DNA of 41,279 bases from positions 1 through 41,279 of the forward strand of contig JANXMB010000093.1 of assembly GCA_025354865.1 (NCBI GenBank), written 5' to 3'. Under the pieces are notes generated by a model. The model saw only the letters and a list, made by a program, of their open reading frames with translations. It had not been told where the DNA came from and did no database searches. Positions within the stretch are counted from its first letter, which is position 1. Every line of letters starts with the position of its first letter. The translations under genes and the position numbers were made by a program. Below, piece after piece: positions 7,810 through 15,889 of this stretch. This stretch comes from Acetobacteraceae bacterium. Its GTDB lineage: Bacteria; Pseudomonadota; Alphaproteobacteria; Acetobacterales; Acetobacteraceae.

Positions 7810-8666
7810 CCTCGGGCGAACAGACCGGACGGTCGGACCAGCAGCACCAGCGCCATCAATCCGCAAACGGCGATGCCGGCGAGTTGCGGGACATAGGCTT
7901 TGCCCAATGTATCGATGGTGCCGACCAGCAAGGCAGCCCAGAACGCGCCGCCGATGGAACCCAGCCCGCCGATGACGACGACGATGAACGACAGGATCAG
8001 GAAGCCGTCGCCCATATTCGGGTAGACCGATTGCAACGGAGCGGCCAGCGCCCCCGCCAACATGGCCAACGCCGTCCCCGCCGCGAAAACCAGCATATGG
8101 ATGCGCCGTGCGTCGAGGCCCAGCAGCCCCACCATTTCTGGGTTTTCCGCAGCGGCGCGGATGGATGCGCCGATGTTCGTGCGCTCCACGACCAGAACCA
8201 TCAGGCCGGCAACCGCGAGGCACACCGCCAACACCGCCAATCGATAGGCCGAGTAGGCGAACCCACCCACGATCGGGATCGAGAAATCGAGCAATTCCGG
8301 CACCGCCACGCTATGGAACTGGTTATCGACGAGGATGGAGCGGGCTTCTTCGAAAATCAGGATCAGGGCAAAGGTCAGCAAGACCTGATCGAGGTGTTCG
8401 CGGTCCCGGAAGCGGCGGAACAAGGCGGCTTCCAGAAAGGTACCAAACAGTATTCCACCCGATATCGCGGCAGGTAGGGCGAACCAGAAGCTGCCGGTCC
8501 ACCCCGCCACGACGTAAGCGAGGTAGGCGCCGATCATAAACAAGCTGCCATGGGCAAGGTTGATGACCCGCATCACGCCGAAGATCAGCGTCAGCCCGCT
8601 GCCGATCAGAAACAGCAGCAGGCCATACTGAAGCCCGTTCAGAAGTTGTGCGAGGAAGGTGCTCAC
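7806..8666 (-). CDS. livH: Liv-type ABC transporter permease LivH (system 1)
   Basis: A 286-residue inner-membrane permease of the LivH type. The N-terminus FLAQLLNGLQYGLLLFLIGS, the motif VINLAHGSLFMIGAY, and the GGLGSIGGAFWAALLVG segment near the end are diagnostic. I choose GTG 8666, which overlaps the upstream binding-protein stop as GTGA; a slightly longer start at GTG 8681 is possible and would add five residues. The gene overlaps livM by four bases. The ending VRPSGLFARG is typical of the family. Confidence 0.9.
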   Translation of the reverse strand: MSTFLAQLLNGLQYGLLLFLIGSGLTLIFGVMRVINLAHGSLFMIGAYLAYVVAGWTGSFWFALPAAISGGILFGTFLEAALFRRFRDREHLDQVLLTFALILIFEEARSILVDNQFHSVAVPELLDFSIPIVGGFAYSAYRLAVLAVCLAVAGLMVLVVERTNIGASIRAAAENPEMVGLLGLDARRIHMLVFAAGTALAMLAGALAAPLQSVYPNMGDGFLILSFIVVVIGGLGSIGGAFWAALLVGTIDTLGKAYVPQLAGIAVCGLMALVLLVRPSGLFARG

Positions 8667-9838
8667 ACCGGCATTTTGCACCCGGTGCCCGGGTCCGCCA
8701 GTGCCTCGGCGGCCGGGCCGATCACCTTGTTTTCACCGTTGCGGGCTTCCCGCAGCCAGATCGTCTGCACCGGGTTGTGCGACGCGGAAAGGGTGAACGC
8801 CCCGCGCGGACTGTCGATCTTGGTTGCTCGAATGCCGGCGGCGAGTGCTTTGACAGCCGCCGCATCGCCCTTCGTCGCAGCGAGGCCCGCCGCAAGCATC
8901 TGCCCCGCATCGTACCCCTGTACGGCATAGACGTCGGCCGAGCGGTTGGTGGCTTTGGCGAACGCCTCACGGAACCATTTGTTTTTGGCGTTATCCAGGC
9001 CGTCGCCGTAGTGCAGCGCGGTTTGAATCCCCTCGGCTGCGGCGCCTTGCGCCTTCAACACGCCCTCGGTCAGGAAGCCGGAACCGCACAGCGGGATTTT
9101 GTCGCGCAGGCCCGCCGCCGCGTAATCTTTGACGAACTGGATCGCCCCGCCGCCGGCAAAGAACGATCCGACCGCATCGACGCCGAGCCCGGGGATTTGT
9201 GCCAGCAGCGGCTGGAAGTTGGTCTCGGGGAACGGCAGGGTCAGGACATGGGTCAACTCGGCCCCGCCGGACTTCAGGCCATCCCGGAAGCCTTCCGCGG
9301 ATTCCCTGCCGGCTGCATAGTCCCAGGTGACCCAGGCCGCCTTCTTCACGCCCTTTGCCGCCAGCACCTTGCCCATCCCGTAGGCCGGCTGCCAATTGCT
9401 GAACGACGAACGGAACACCGAGGGGGAGCACAGGTCCCGCGTCGCCGCCACATTCCCGGCATTGGGAATGAACAGCGGCACCTCTTTCTCTTTGGCCGCT
9501 TGCACCAGCGCCATCACCACGCCGGAGTGCACGGTGCCGACCAACGCATCGACATTGTCGCGGCCCAGCAGGCGGTTGACGTTGGCGGGCGCCTTGGCCG
9601 GATCCGATTCATCGTCCAACCGCACCAGCGTGACCGCGCGGCCGCCGAATTTGCCGCCGTTCTCGGTCAGGCAAAGCTCGAACGCGGCGGCGATGTTTTC
9701 CCCGAGCGCGGCGAATGTGCCGGAGAACGGCAGCATCAGGCCAACTTTCAAAGGCGCGCCCTGGGCGATCGCCGGGCGTGCCAGGGCACCGATGGCGAGG
9801 CTTCCGCCGAGCACAGTGCGTCGCGATAGTTGGGTCAT
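8663..9838 (-). CDS. Liv-type ABC transporter periplasmic substrate-binding protein (system 1)
   Basis: The receptor of the first Liv-type importer, 391 residues, first gene of the operon. The N-terminus SRRTVLGGSLAIGALARPA is a twin-arginine-type signal, with cleavage probably after AIAQ, so the protein may be exported folded. The mature part begins with LKVGLMLPFSGTFAALGEN, the usual first strand and loop of the type I periplasmic binding fold (Peripla_BP_6). I chose ATG 9838 because the twin arginine motif starts five residues later; the longer frame from 9868 adds nothing recognisable. It diverges from the MaoC gene with 78 bases between starts, where the operon promoter must lie. The ligand is unknown; this family binds branched amino acids, amides and aromatic acids. 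Confidence 0.9.
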   Translation of the reverse strand: MTQLSRRTVLGGSLAIGALARPAIAQGAPLKVGLMLPFSGTFAALGENIAAAFELCLTENGGKFGGRAVTLVRLDDESDPAKAPANVNRLLGRDNVDALVGTVHSGVVMALVQAAKEKEVPLFIPNAGNVAATRDLCSPSVFRSSFSNWQPAYGMGKVLAAKGVKKAAWVTWDYAAGRESAEGFRDGLKSGGAELTHVLTLPFPETNFQPLLAQIPGLGVDAVGSFFAGGGAIQFVKDYAAAGLRDKIPLCGSGFLTEGVLKAQGAAAEGIQTALHYGDGLDNAKNKWFREAFAKATNRSADVYAVQGYDAGQMLAAGLAATKGDAAAVKALAAGIRATKIDSPRGAFTLSASHNPVQTIWLREARNGENKVIGPAAEALADPGTGCKMPV

Positions 9839-9916
9839 GATCCGATTGCTCCCGCCGTTCGTTGTCACCCGCCCTATCGCATGTTAGCCGAAGCGCCAGC
9901 AACAGGATCGAAGCAA

Positions 9917-10381
9917 ATGCTCCCTGCCAACCCCGAAGACCGCCGTTTCGAGGATTATACGGTCGGCGACGTCCTCGAATTCGGATCTATCACCCTGACC
10001 CAGGACGAGATCGTCGCATTTGCTCGGCTTTACGACCCGCAGGACATGCATACCGATCCGGTACTGGCAGCCGCCGGCCCGCATGGCAGCCTGATTGCCA
10101 GCGGCTGGCAGACCATGGGGATTATGATGCGGCTGTTCACCGCGCATTATCTGCCGAAAAACGGGCTGGCCGCGCCGGGTGTGGACGAAGTCCGCTGGCC
10201 GCGCCCGGTGTTTCCGAACGATACGTTGCGGGTGCGCGTGACCATCCTCGAAGCGCGGCGATCCCGGTCCAAGCCCGATCGTGGGGTGGTGCATCCGTTG
10301 GTGGAGGTGCTGAACCAGCATGGGGAGCAGGTGCTGACGGTGAAGCCGATCAATCTGATCCGGTGTCGCGATGGCGGATAA
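9917..10381 (+). CDS. MaoC-family (hot-dog fold) dehydratase/hydratase
   Basis: A 154-residue single hot-dog-fold enzyme of the MaoC family, expected to add water to or remove water from an enoyl-CoA or related thioester. The hydratase region reads FARLYDPQDMHTDP (catalytic-type aspartate and histidine), followed by LIASGWQTMGIMMRL, typical of this group. ATG 9917 is favoured because it starts the recognisable domain (RRFEDYTVGDVLEFG), although an in-frame ATG at 9881 exists. It diverges from the Liv system 1 operon and overlaps the next gene by 11 bases. No dedicated pathway is visible nearby, so the substrate is open. Confidence 0.88.
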   Translation: MLPANPEDRRFEDYTVGDVLEFGSITLTQDEIVAFARLYDPQDMHTDPVLAAAGPHGSLIASGWQTMGIMMRLFTAHYLPKNGLAAPGVDEVRWPRPVFPNDTLRVRVTILEARRSRSKPDRGVVHPLVEVLNQHGEQVLTVKPINLIRCRDGG

Positions 10382-10739
10382 TCCGCGACTCAACTGCCTC
10401 GAATGCCCAAGCCTCTGTTGTCGCATGGCCGGCTATGTGCGGGTCAGCCGCGACGATATTCGCCGGTTGGCCAAGCATCTGGGCGTGACCGTGCCGGCGT
10501 TCGAGGCGAAGCACATCCTGGAAACCACCCGCAAAGGCGAAAAACGGATCAAAGCCGGCTACAAATCCTGCCAATTCCTCACGGAAGGGCGGCTGTGCGG
10601 CGTGTATGAGGCGCGGCCGCAGGACTGCCGAGGCTATGTCTGCTGGAACCAGGAAGACACCACCGTCTGGGATTATGCGGCGTTCCTGCAAATGCCGGTC
10701 AAAGCGCTGCTGGACCGGGAAAGGGATATGAAGAAGTAG
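10371..10739 (+). CDS. YkgJ/UPF0153-type cysteine-cluster protein
   Basis: A 122-residue protein with the CxxCxxxCC-type cluster CLECPSLCC near the N-terminus, then CQFLTEGRLCGVYEARPQDC and CRGYVC, eight or more cysteines in the pattern of the YkgJ family (PF03692). The cysteines probably bind zinc or an iron-sulfur cluster; the role of most members is unknown. It is cytoplasmic by composition. Its start lies 11 bases inside the MaoC gene. It precedes the flagellar block by 149 bases, which contain a small hairpin at 10776-10788 but no promoter I would defend. Confidence 0.85.
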   Translation: MADNPRLNCLECPSLCCRMAGYVRVSRDDIRRLAKHLGVTVPAFEAKHILETTRKGEKRIKAGYKSCQFLTEGRLCGVYEARPQDCRGYVCWNQEDTTVWDYAAFLQMPVKALLDRERDMKK

Positions 10740-10888
10740 CCCCGCACTGGGACCGCGCGCGGCGGGTTGCAAAAAAACGCCGGGCGTTAACGGTTTCTTA
10801 ATCCCTATGCGTCACTGTCGCGTCGAACCCAACGGGATCGATGCTGACCGATGACCGGCAAAATGCCACTGCCAGGGAAGACCCGCCC

Positions 10889-12535
10889 ATGAACCCTCTG
10901 TTGGAGGGTTTGAAAGCGCTGGGTCCCGCGCGCCTCGCCGCCATGGGCGTGGTGGCGGTGGGGCTGCTGGCGCTGTTGGGCGTGCTGATCCTGCGAAGTG
11001 GCGGCGGCGGCAGTCAGATGGCGCTGCTGTATGCCGACCTCGATCTGCGGGACTCCGCACAGATTGTCGATCAATTGACCAAGAAGCACATCGGCTATCG
11101 GCTGCTGGCCAACGGGTCGCAAATCCTGGTGCCGGTCGATCAGGTGGCCGATGCCCGCCTGGCTCTGGCGCGGGAAGGGCTGCCGACGGGCGGATCGGTC
11201 GGGTATGAGCTGTTCGATCGCGGCGACGGCCTCGCTTTCACCGAATTCCAGCAGAAAATCAATGAAACCCGCGCGCTGGAAGGTGAGATCGCGCGAACGA
11301 TCAAGGCCATTCGCGGCATCCGACAGGCGCGCGTGCATCTGGTGCTGCCGCGCCGCGAACCCTTCGCCCGCGATCGCCAGGACGCCCAGGCCAGCGTGAT
11401 GCTGACCATGGCGGGCGCCCAACGGCTGGACCGGGAGGGAATCCAGGCCATCCTGAACCTGGTCGCCGCCGCCGTGCCGGGTTTGACCCCGCGCAATATC
11501 GCGGTGGTGGATTCCCGCGGCGATCTGCTGGCGCGCGCGGGCCAGCCTGTCGGTCAAAGCGCGGAAGCGGCCTCGGCCGACGAAACCCGGCGCGGTACCG
11601 AATTGCGCTTGTCCCGGGCGGTGGAAGAAATGCTGGAACGCAGCCTGGGACCGGGTCGGGTGCGGGCGGAAGCCGCTGTGCGGATGAACTACGATCGGGT
11701 GAACGAAACCAAGGAAAGCTACGATCCCGACGGTCAGGTCGCCCGCAGCTCGCAGACCGTCTCGTCCAACAGCAAAACGACCGAGGCCAATGGCACCGTG
11801 TCGGTGCAGAACAATCTGCCGAATGCCGATGCGGGCGCGCAGCCCGGCGCCGGCACCCAGGAAGGCAAGCAGGAAGAAACCACCAACTACGAAATCGGCA
11901 AGACCGTCCGCACCCTGATCCGCGAGCAGCCGCAGATCGAGCGTATCAGCCTCGCGGTGATGGTCGATGGCACGATCGATGCCAACAAGGTCTGGCAGCC
12001 GATGAACGCCGAGGACCTCGCGCGGATCGTATCGCTGGTCAAAAGCACGATCGGCTTCGACGAGAAGCGCGGCGATCAGGTCAACGTCGTCAGCATGCGC
12101 TTCGCCGAACCGGAAGCGCCTGCGCCGGAAGCCGCCGGGTTCCTGGGCATTCGGTTGGAAAAAGCCGAACTGCTGATGCTCGCGCAGACCGGTTTGATCG
12201 GCATTATCGGATTGCTCGCGCTGCTGTTGGTGTTACGGCCGATGATCAAGGGCATCACCGCCCTGTCCCCCTCGGTTGCCGCCGCCCTGAGCGCCACAGG
12301 CGACCCCGCCGCCTTGGCGGTTGGGCAAGCCGGTGCCGGTAGCGCCGCGATCGCCGGCGGTTCGCACAATCTTCTGCTGAACGGCCCCACGGAGGACGAA
12401 AGCATGGTCGATATCACCCAGATCGAAGGCCAGATACGCGCATCTTCGTTGCGAAAACTATCCGAAATGGTGGAGAAACACCCCGGCGCATCGCTGAACA
12501 TTCTTCGCGGTTGGATGGCGCGCGACAATGCCTGA
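10889..12535 (+). CDS. fliF: Flagellar MS-ring protein FliF
   Basis: FliF forms the membrane ring on which the flagellar rotor and export gate are built. The 548-residue protein has a first membrane helix at about residues 19-38 ([15 protein letters not shown]), the periplasmic ring-building domains ([44 protein letters not shown]), a Q-, N- and G-rich linker (about 300-345), a second membrane helix at about 435-455 ([19 protein letters not shown]), and a cytoplasmic FliG-binding tail. I chose ATG 10889, with AGGGAAG about 9 bases upstream, over the in-frame ATG at 10841. The gene overlaps fliG by 8 bases and opens an eight-gene flagellar block. Confidence 0.96.
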   Translation: MNPLLEGLKALGPARLAAMGVVAVGLLALLGVLILRSGGGGSQMALLYADLDLRDSAQIVDQLTKKHIGYRLLANGSQILVPVDQVADARLALAREGLPTGGSVGYELFDRGDGLAFTEFQQKINETRALEGEIARTIKAIRGIRQARVHLVLPRREPFARDRQDAQASVMLTMAGAQRLDREGIQAILNLVAAAVPGLTPRNIAVVDSRGDLLARAGQPVGQSAEAASADETRRGTELRLSRAVEEMLERSLGPGRVRAEAAVRMNYDRVNETKESYDPDGQVARSSQTVSSNSKTTEANGTVSVQNNLPNADAGAQPGAGTQEGKQEETTNYEIGKTVRTLIREQPQIERISLAVMVDGTIDANKVWQPMNAEDLARIVSLVKSTIGFDEKRGDQVNVVSMRFAEPEAPAPEAAGFLGIRLEKAELLMLAQTGLIGIIGLLALLLVLRPMIKGITALSPSVAAALSATGDPAALAVGQAGAGSAAIAGGSHNLLLNGPTEDESMVDITQIEGQIRASSLRKLSEMVEKHPGASLNILRGWMARDNA

Positions 12536-13547
12536 TTTCAAATCGGAAGATATCCGCAACATGAAAGGCGCCGAACGGGCGGCCGTCATGATGCTCGCCC
12601 TTGGGGAAGACCACTGTGCCCGCCTGTTCGGCATGATGCACGAAGACGAAATCAAGGACATTTCGGCTGCCATGGCCGCGCTTGGCAATATTCGATCCGA
12701 AACGGTCGAGAAAGTGTGCGGCGAATTCATGGAGGGCATGGGTGCGACCGGTGCGTTGAACGGCAGCTTCGAAACCACCGAAAGCCTGTTGATGAAAGCG
12801 CTGCCACGCGAACGCGCAGCCCAGATCATGGAAGAAATTCGTGGTCCGGCCGGACGGACGATGTGGGACAAGCTGGGCAATGTCAGCGAGGACGTGCTGG
12901 CGAACTATCTGAAGAACGAATACCCGCAGACCGTTGCAGTCGTGCTGTCGAAGGTGAAGCCGGAACATTCGGCGCGCGTTCTGACATTGCTGCCGGACTC
13001 CTTCGCCATGGAAGTGGTGATGCGCATGCTCCGGATGGAAACCGTGCAGAAAGAAGTGCTGGATGGCGTGGAGAAAACGCTGCGCGCCGAATTTATGTCC
13101 AACCTTGCCCGCAGTGCCCGTCGCGATGCCCACGAATTGATGGCGGATATCTTCAACAACCTCGACCGGCAGGCGGAAACCCGTTTCCTGAATGGATTGG
13201 AGGAACGGAACCGCGACGCCTCCGAACGCATCAAGTCGCTGATGTTCACGTTCAACGACCTGCAACGCCTGTCCGGCCCGTCGATCCAAACCCTGCTGCG
13301 ATCGATCGAAAAAGACAAACTGCCGGTCGCGTTGAAGGGGGCTTCCGACAAAATCAAGGAATTGTTCATCGGCAACCTGTCGGAACGCGCGGCCAAAATG
13401 CTGCGCGACGACATGGAAGGCCTCGGGCCGGTCAAACTACGCGACGTGGACGAAGCGCAGGCCGGCATCGTGCTGTTGGCGAAAGAACTCGCCGCGCAAG
13501 GCCAAATCGAGATCGCCGCCGGCAAGGACGAGGAGGTGGTCTACTGA
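12528..13547 (+). CDS. fliG: Flagellar motor switch protein FliG
   Basis: FliG is the rotor protein that contacts the stator and sets rotation direction; 339 residues, the usual length. The N-terminal domain ([16 protein letters not shown]) binds FliF, the middle domain contains [14 protein letters not shown] (the EHPQT-type motif that binds FliM), and the C-terminal domain carries the charged stator-facing helix with [20 protein letters not shown] and [16 protein letters not shown]. It overlaps fliF by 8 bases, and its stop is joined to the next start as TGATG. This is a confident call. Confidence 0.97.
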   Translation: MPDFKSEDIRNMKGAERAAVMMLALGEDHCARLFGMMHEDEIKDISAAMAALGNIRSETVEKVCGEFMEGMGATGALNGSFETTESLLMKALPRERAAQIMEEIRGPAGRTMWDKLGNVSEDVLANYLKNEYPQTVAVVLSKVKPEHSARVLTLLPDSFAMEVVMRMLRMETVQKEVLDGVEKTLRAEFMSNLARSARRDAHELMADIFNNLDRQAETRFLNGLEERNRDASERIKSLMFTFNDLQRLSGPSIQTLLRSIEKDKLPVALKGASDKIKELFIGNLSERAAKMLRDDMEGLGPVKLRDVDEAQAGIVLLAKELAAQGQIEIAAGKDEEVVY

Positions 13548-14230
13548 TGGCCTGGAACTCGCAAATTTTCGGGGAGGATTTCGACCGGCCGCGTCCGGCG
13601 AAACCGGAACCAGTGCCGACACCGCCCGAACCGGTCTACAACGCGGCGGATTTGCAGGAAGTGCGCGCCCAGGCGTTGCGCGACGGTCACGCCGCCGGGC
13701 TGGCAGAAGCCGATGGCGTTGCAGCCGCCCTGGCCAGGCATGCCCTGCTGACGATCGCCGAACGCCTCGACGGGGCGCGCGACGAAGCCAACGCCGTCGC
13801 CGAAGAAGCCGCCGAGGCTGTCGCGCGTCTGTTGATGGATGCCTTCGCTACCGCCTTCCCCGCTTTGTGCGCCCGCCACGCGGAGGGGGAGCTGCGGGCG
13901 ATCGTGCGGTCGGTACTGCCGCGATTGCGGGAAGAACCCATGATCGAAGTGCGCGCCAGCCCGCACGTCGCGCAGGCCCTGTCGGACGAAATCGCCGCCG
14001 TCGATCCCGATCTTATCGACCGGGTGCGGGTCGTTTCGACCGATGCAGTGCCGATGGGCGATATCCGCATCGCCTGGCGCGCTGGCAACGCCCGCCGCGA
14101 CACCGCCGGCTTGTGGTCCGAAATCGAAAACGTGCTGGCGCCCGCTGGGCTGTTGTCGTCGCCGGCGAACGGCAGCCGGCGTGGCGATGGATCGATCCTG
14201 ACAAGAATGGAACCTGAAAATGTCGAATGA
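13547..14230 (+). CDS. fliH: FliH-type flagellar export ATPase regulator
   Basis: A 227-residue protein in the position and with the features of FliH, the peripheral stalk-like protein that binds the export ATPase FliI. The first 35 residues are proline-rich (RPRPAKPEPVPTPPEPVY). An alanine- and glutamate-rich helical region with small residues every fourth position follows (HAAGLAEADGVAAALARHAL), then a C-terminal domain (AEGELRAIVRSVLPRL, IEVRASPHVAQ, IRIAWRAGNARRDTAGLW) that matches FliH. The start at 13547 overlaps the fliG stop (TGATG), and the end overlaps fliN by 11 bases. fliI is not in the window. Confidence 0.82.
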   Translation: MAWNSQIFGEDFDRPRPAKPEPVPTPPEPVYNAADLQEVRAQALRDGHAAGLAEADGVAAALARHALLTIAERLDGARDEANAVAEEAAEAVARLLMDAFATAFPALCARHAEGELRAIVRSVLPRLREEPMIEVRASPHVAQALSDEIAAVDPDLIDRVRVVSTDAVPMGDIRIAWRAGNARRDTAGLWSEIENVLAPAGLLSSPANGSRRGDGSILTRMEPENVE

Positions 14231-14537
14231 CATGGAACTCGCCGAACTCCCCGAACCGATGGAGCCGGCCGGGCCACGATCGGCCCGCGAACTGGAAGCC
14301 GTCTACGACATCCCCGTCACCCTGTCCGCGGTGCTCGGCAAAACGACAATGCAGGTCAGCCAACTTCTGAAGTTGGGACGCGGTGCGGTGGTGGAACTCG
14401 ATCGTAAACTCGGTGAAGCGATCGACATCTACGTCAACAACCGCCTCGTCGCTCGAGGGGAGGTGGTGATGGTCGACGACAATCGTCTGGGCGTGACGAT
14501 GACCGAAATCGTGAAGGCCGATCGGGCCCAATCGTGA
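14220..14537 (+). CDS. fliN: Flagellar motor switch protein FliN
   Basis: A 105-residue FliN, part of the C-ring at the base of the motor. The SpoA/FliN domain (about residues 27-100) is complete: YDIPVTLSAVLGKTTM, LLKLGRGAVVELDRKLGE, IDIYVNNRLVARGEVVMVDD, LGVTMTEIV. A short acidic and proline-rich leader precedes it. It overlaps fliH by 11 bases and is followed after 10 bases by the flbD-like regulator, which has GAGGGTAGG as a likely ribosome binding site. FliM is not encoded here. Confidence 0.95.
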   Translation: MSNDMELAELPEPMEPAGPRSARELEAVYDIPVTLSAVLGKTTMQVSQLLKLGRGAVVELDRKLGEAIDIYVNNRLVARGEVVMVDDNRLGVTMTEIVKADRAQS

Positions 14538-14547
14538 GGGTAGGCGT

Positions 14548-15885
14548 ATGAAAGTCCTTATCATCGGGTCGTTGGCCGGCGACCTCGGGCAGGCCGCGCG
14601 GATCGCCATTGCGCGCGGGGCGCGACTGGATCACGCCGACAACGCTGATCGGGCGATGCCGCGATTGCGTGCGGACGCGGGGCTGGACCTTGTGCTGTGC
14701 GACCTTTCGCAAGACGTTGCCGCCGTGGTCCGAGCGGTGGCACGGGAGCGGATCGCGATTCCGGTGGTGGCGTGCGGCACCAACGACGACCCCGACGCGG
14801 CGGTGCGCGCTATCCAGGCCGGTGCGCGGGAATTCTTGCCGCTGCCACCCGATCCCGACCTGATTGCCGCGATCCTGGAAGCCGCGTCCGGCGAAACGCA
14901 TGCGCTGATCGTCAACGATCCCATTATGGCTGCTGCCGTGCGGCGCGCCGAGCAGGTGGCGAAGTCCGAAGCCTCGGTGCTGATTTTCGGTGAATCGGGC
15001 ACCGGCAAGGAAATCCTGGCTCGACATATCCATCGTCGTTCGCGACGGGCGCAGAAATCCTTCGTCGCATTGAACTGCGCTGCCATCCCGGAAAACCTGT
15101 TGGAGTCCGAATTGTTCGGGCACGAGAAAGGGGCCTTTTCCGGTGCCATGGCGCGCCGCATCGGCAAGTTCGAGGCAGCGCAAGGCGGCACGCTGCTGCT
15201 GGACGAAATCTCCGAAATGGACATCCGGCTGCAAGCGAAATTGCTGCGCGCCGTGCAGGAGCGGGAGATCGATCGCGTTGGCGGCGACACGCCGGTCAAG
15301 ATCGATGTGCGCATCCTCGCCACCACCAACCGCGATCTTCCAGCGGAATGCCGGCAAGGGCGCTTTCGGGAGGATTTGTATTTCCGGCTGAATGTCGTGT
15401 CCCTCGCGGTGCCGAGCCTGCGGGAAAGGCCGGGCGATATCGCGGCGCTGTCGGAATATTTCGGGCGCAAATACGCCGATGTGAATGGGTTGCCGTATCG
15501 GCCGATTTCCCAGGCAGCCCTGATGCGGTTGATCGCGCATCCCTGGCGCGGGAATGTGCGCGAGCTGGAAAACACCATTCATCGCGCCGTTCTGCTGGCA
15601 GACGGGCGGGAGATCGGGTTGGAGGCCGTCGAACTGGGGCCGCCGATGTCGCCCACAACGACGACGGCCACCGCGCAACCGGGCGGCATCGCCGGCCTTG
15701 TCGGTCGCCGCATGGATGAGGTCGAACGCGATCTGATTATCGAAACCGTCAGCCGCACGCTGGGCAATCGCACCCATGCGGCAACGATACTCGGGATCTC
15801 GATCCGCGCCTTGCGGAACAAATTGAAGGATTACACCGCGCAGGGCATGCCGGTGCCTCCGCCACAATCGTCGTTGGCGGCCTGA
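14548..15885 (+). CDS. flbD: FlbD-type sigma-54-dependent flagellar transcription regulator
   Basis: A 445-residue enhancer-binding activator; by position and architecture it corresponds to Caulobacter FlbD, which times class II/III flagellar genes. Residues 1-115 form a receiver-like domain: the phosphoacceptor-type aspartate in LVLCDLS is present, but the N-terminal acidic pair is replaced by IIGS, so normal phosphorylation is doubtful. The AAA+ core has Walker A GESGTGKE (148-155), a sigma-54 contact loop written GAFSGA (195-200) instead of the common GAFTGA, Walker B TLLLDEIS, and the arginine-rich REDLYFRLNVVS segment. A Fis-type helix-turn-helix ends the protein (THAATILGISIRALRNKLKD). 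The likely targets are flagellar promoters using RpoN; I could not find a convincing -24/-12 site upstream of fliF. Confidence 0.9.
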   Translation: MKVLIIGSLAGDLGQAARIAIARGARLDHADNADRAMPRLRADAGLDLVLCDLSQDVAAVVRAVARERIAIPVVACGTNDDPDAAVRAIQAGAREFLPLPPDPDLIAAILEAASGETHALIVNDPIMAAAVRRAEQVAKSEASVLIFGESGTGKEILARHIHRRSRRAQKSFVALNCAAIPENLLESELFGHEKGAFSGAMARRIGKFEAAQGGTLLLDEISEMDIRLQAKLLRAVQEREIDRVGGDTPVKIDVRILATTNRDLPAECRQGRFREDLYFRLNVVSLAVPSLRERPGDIAALSEYFGRKYADVNGLPYRPISQAALMRLIAHPWRGNVRELENTIHRAVLLADGREIGLEAVELGPPMSPTTTTATAQPGGIAGLVGRRMDEVERDLIIETVSRTLGNRTHAATILGISIRALRNKLKDYTAQGMPVPPPQSSLAA

Positions 15886-15889
15886 CGCC

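Noticed and set aside
10771-10799. Intrinsic terminator before fliF
   Set aside because: The AACGC/GCGTT hairpin is next to a seven-A run that would be a terminator only for minus-strand transcription, and no minus-strand gene reads into it; the plus side has only a weak TTTCTTA.
10740-10888. Sigma-54 promoter upstream of fliF
   Set aside because: TGGGAC followed by GGC at about the right GG-to-GC spacing is present, but the match to TGGCAC-N5-TTGC is poor.
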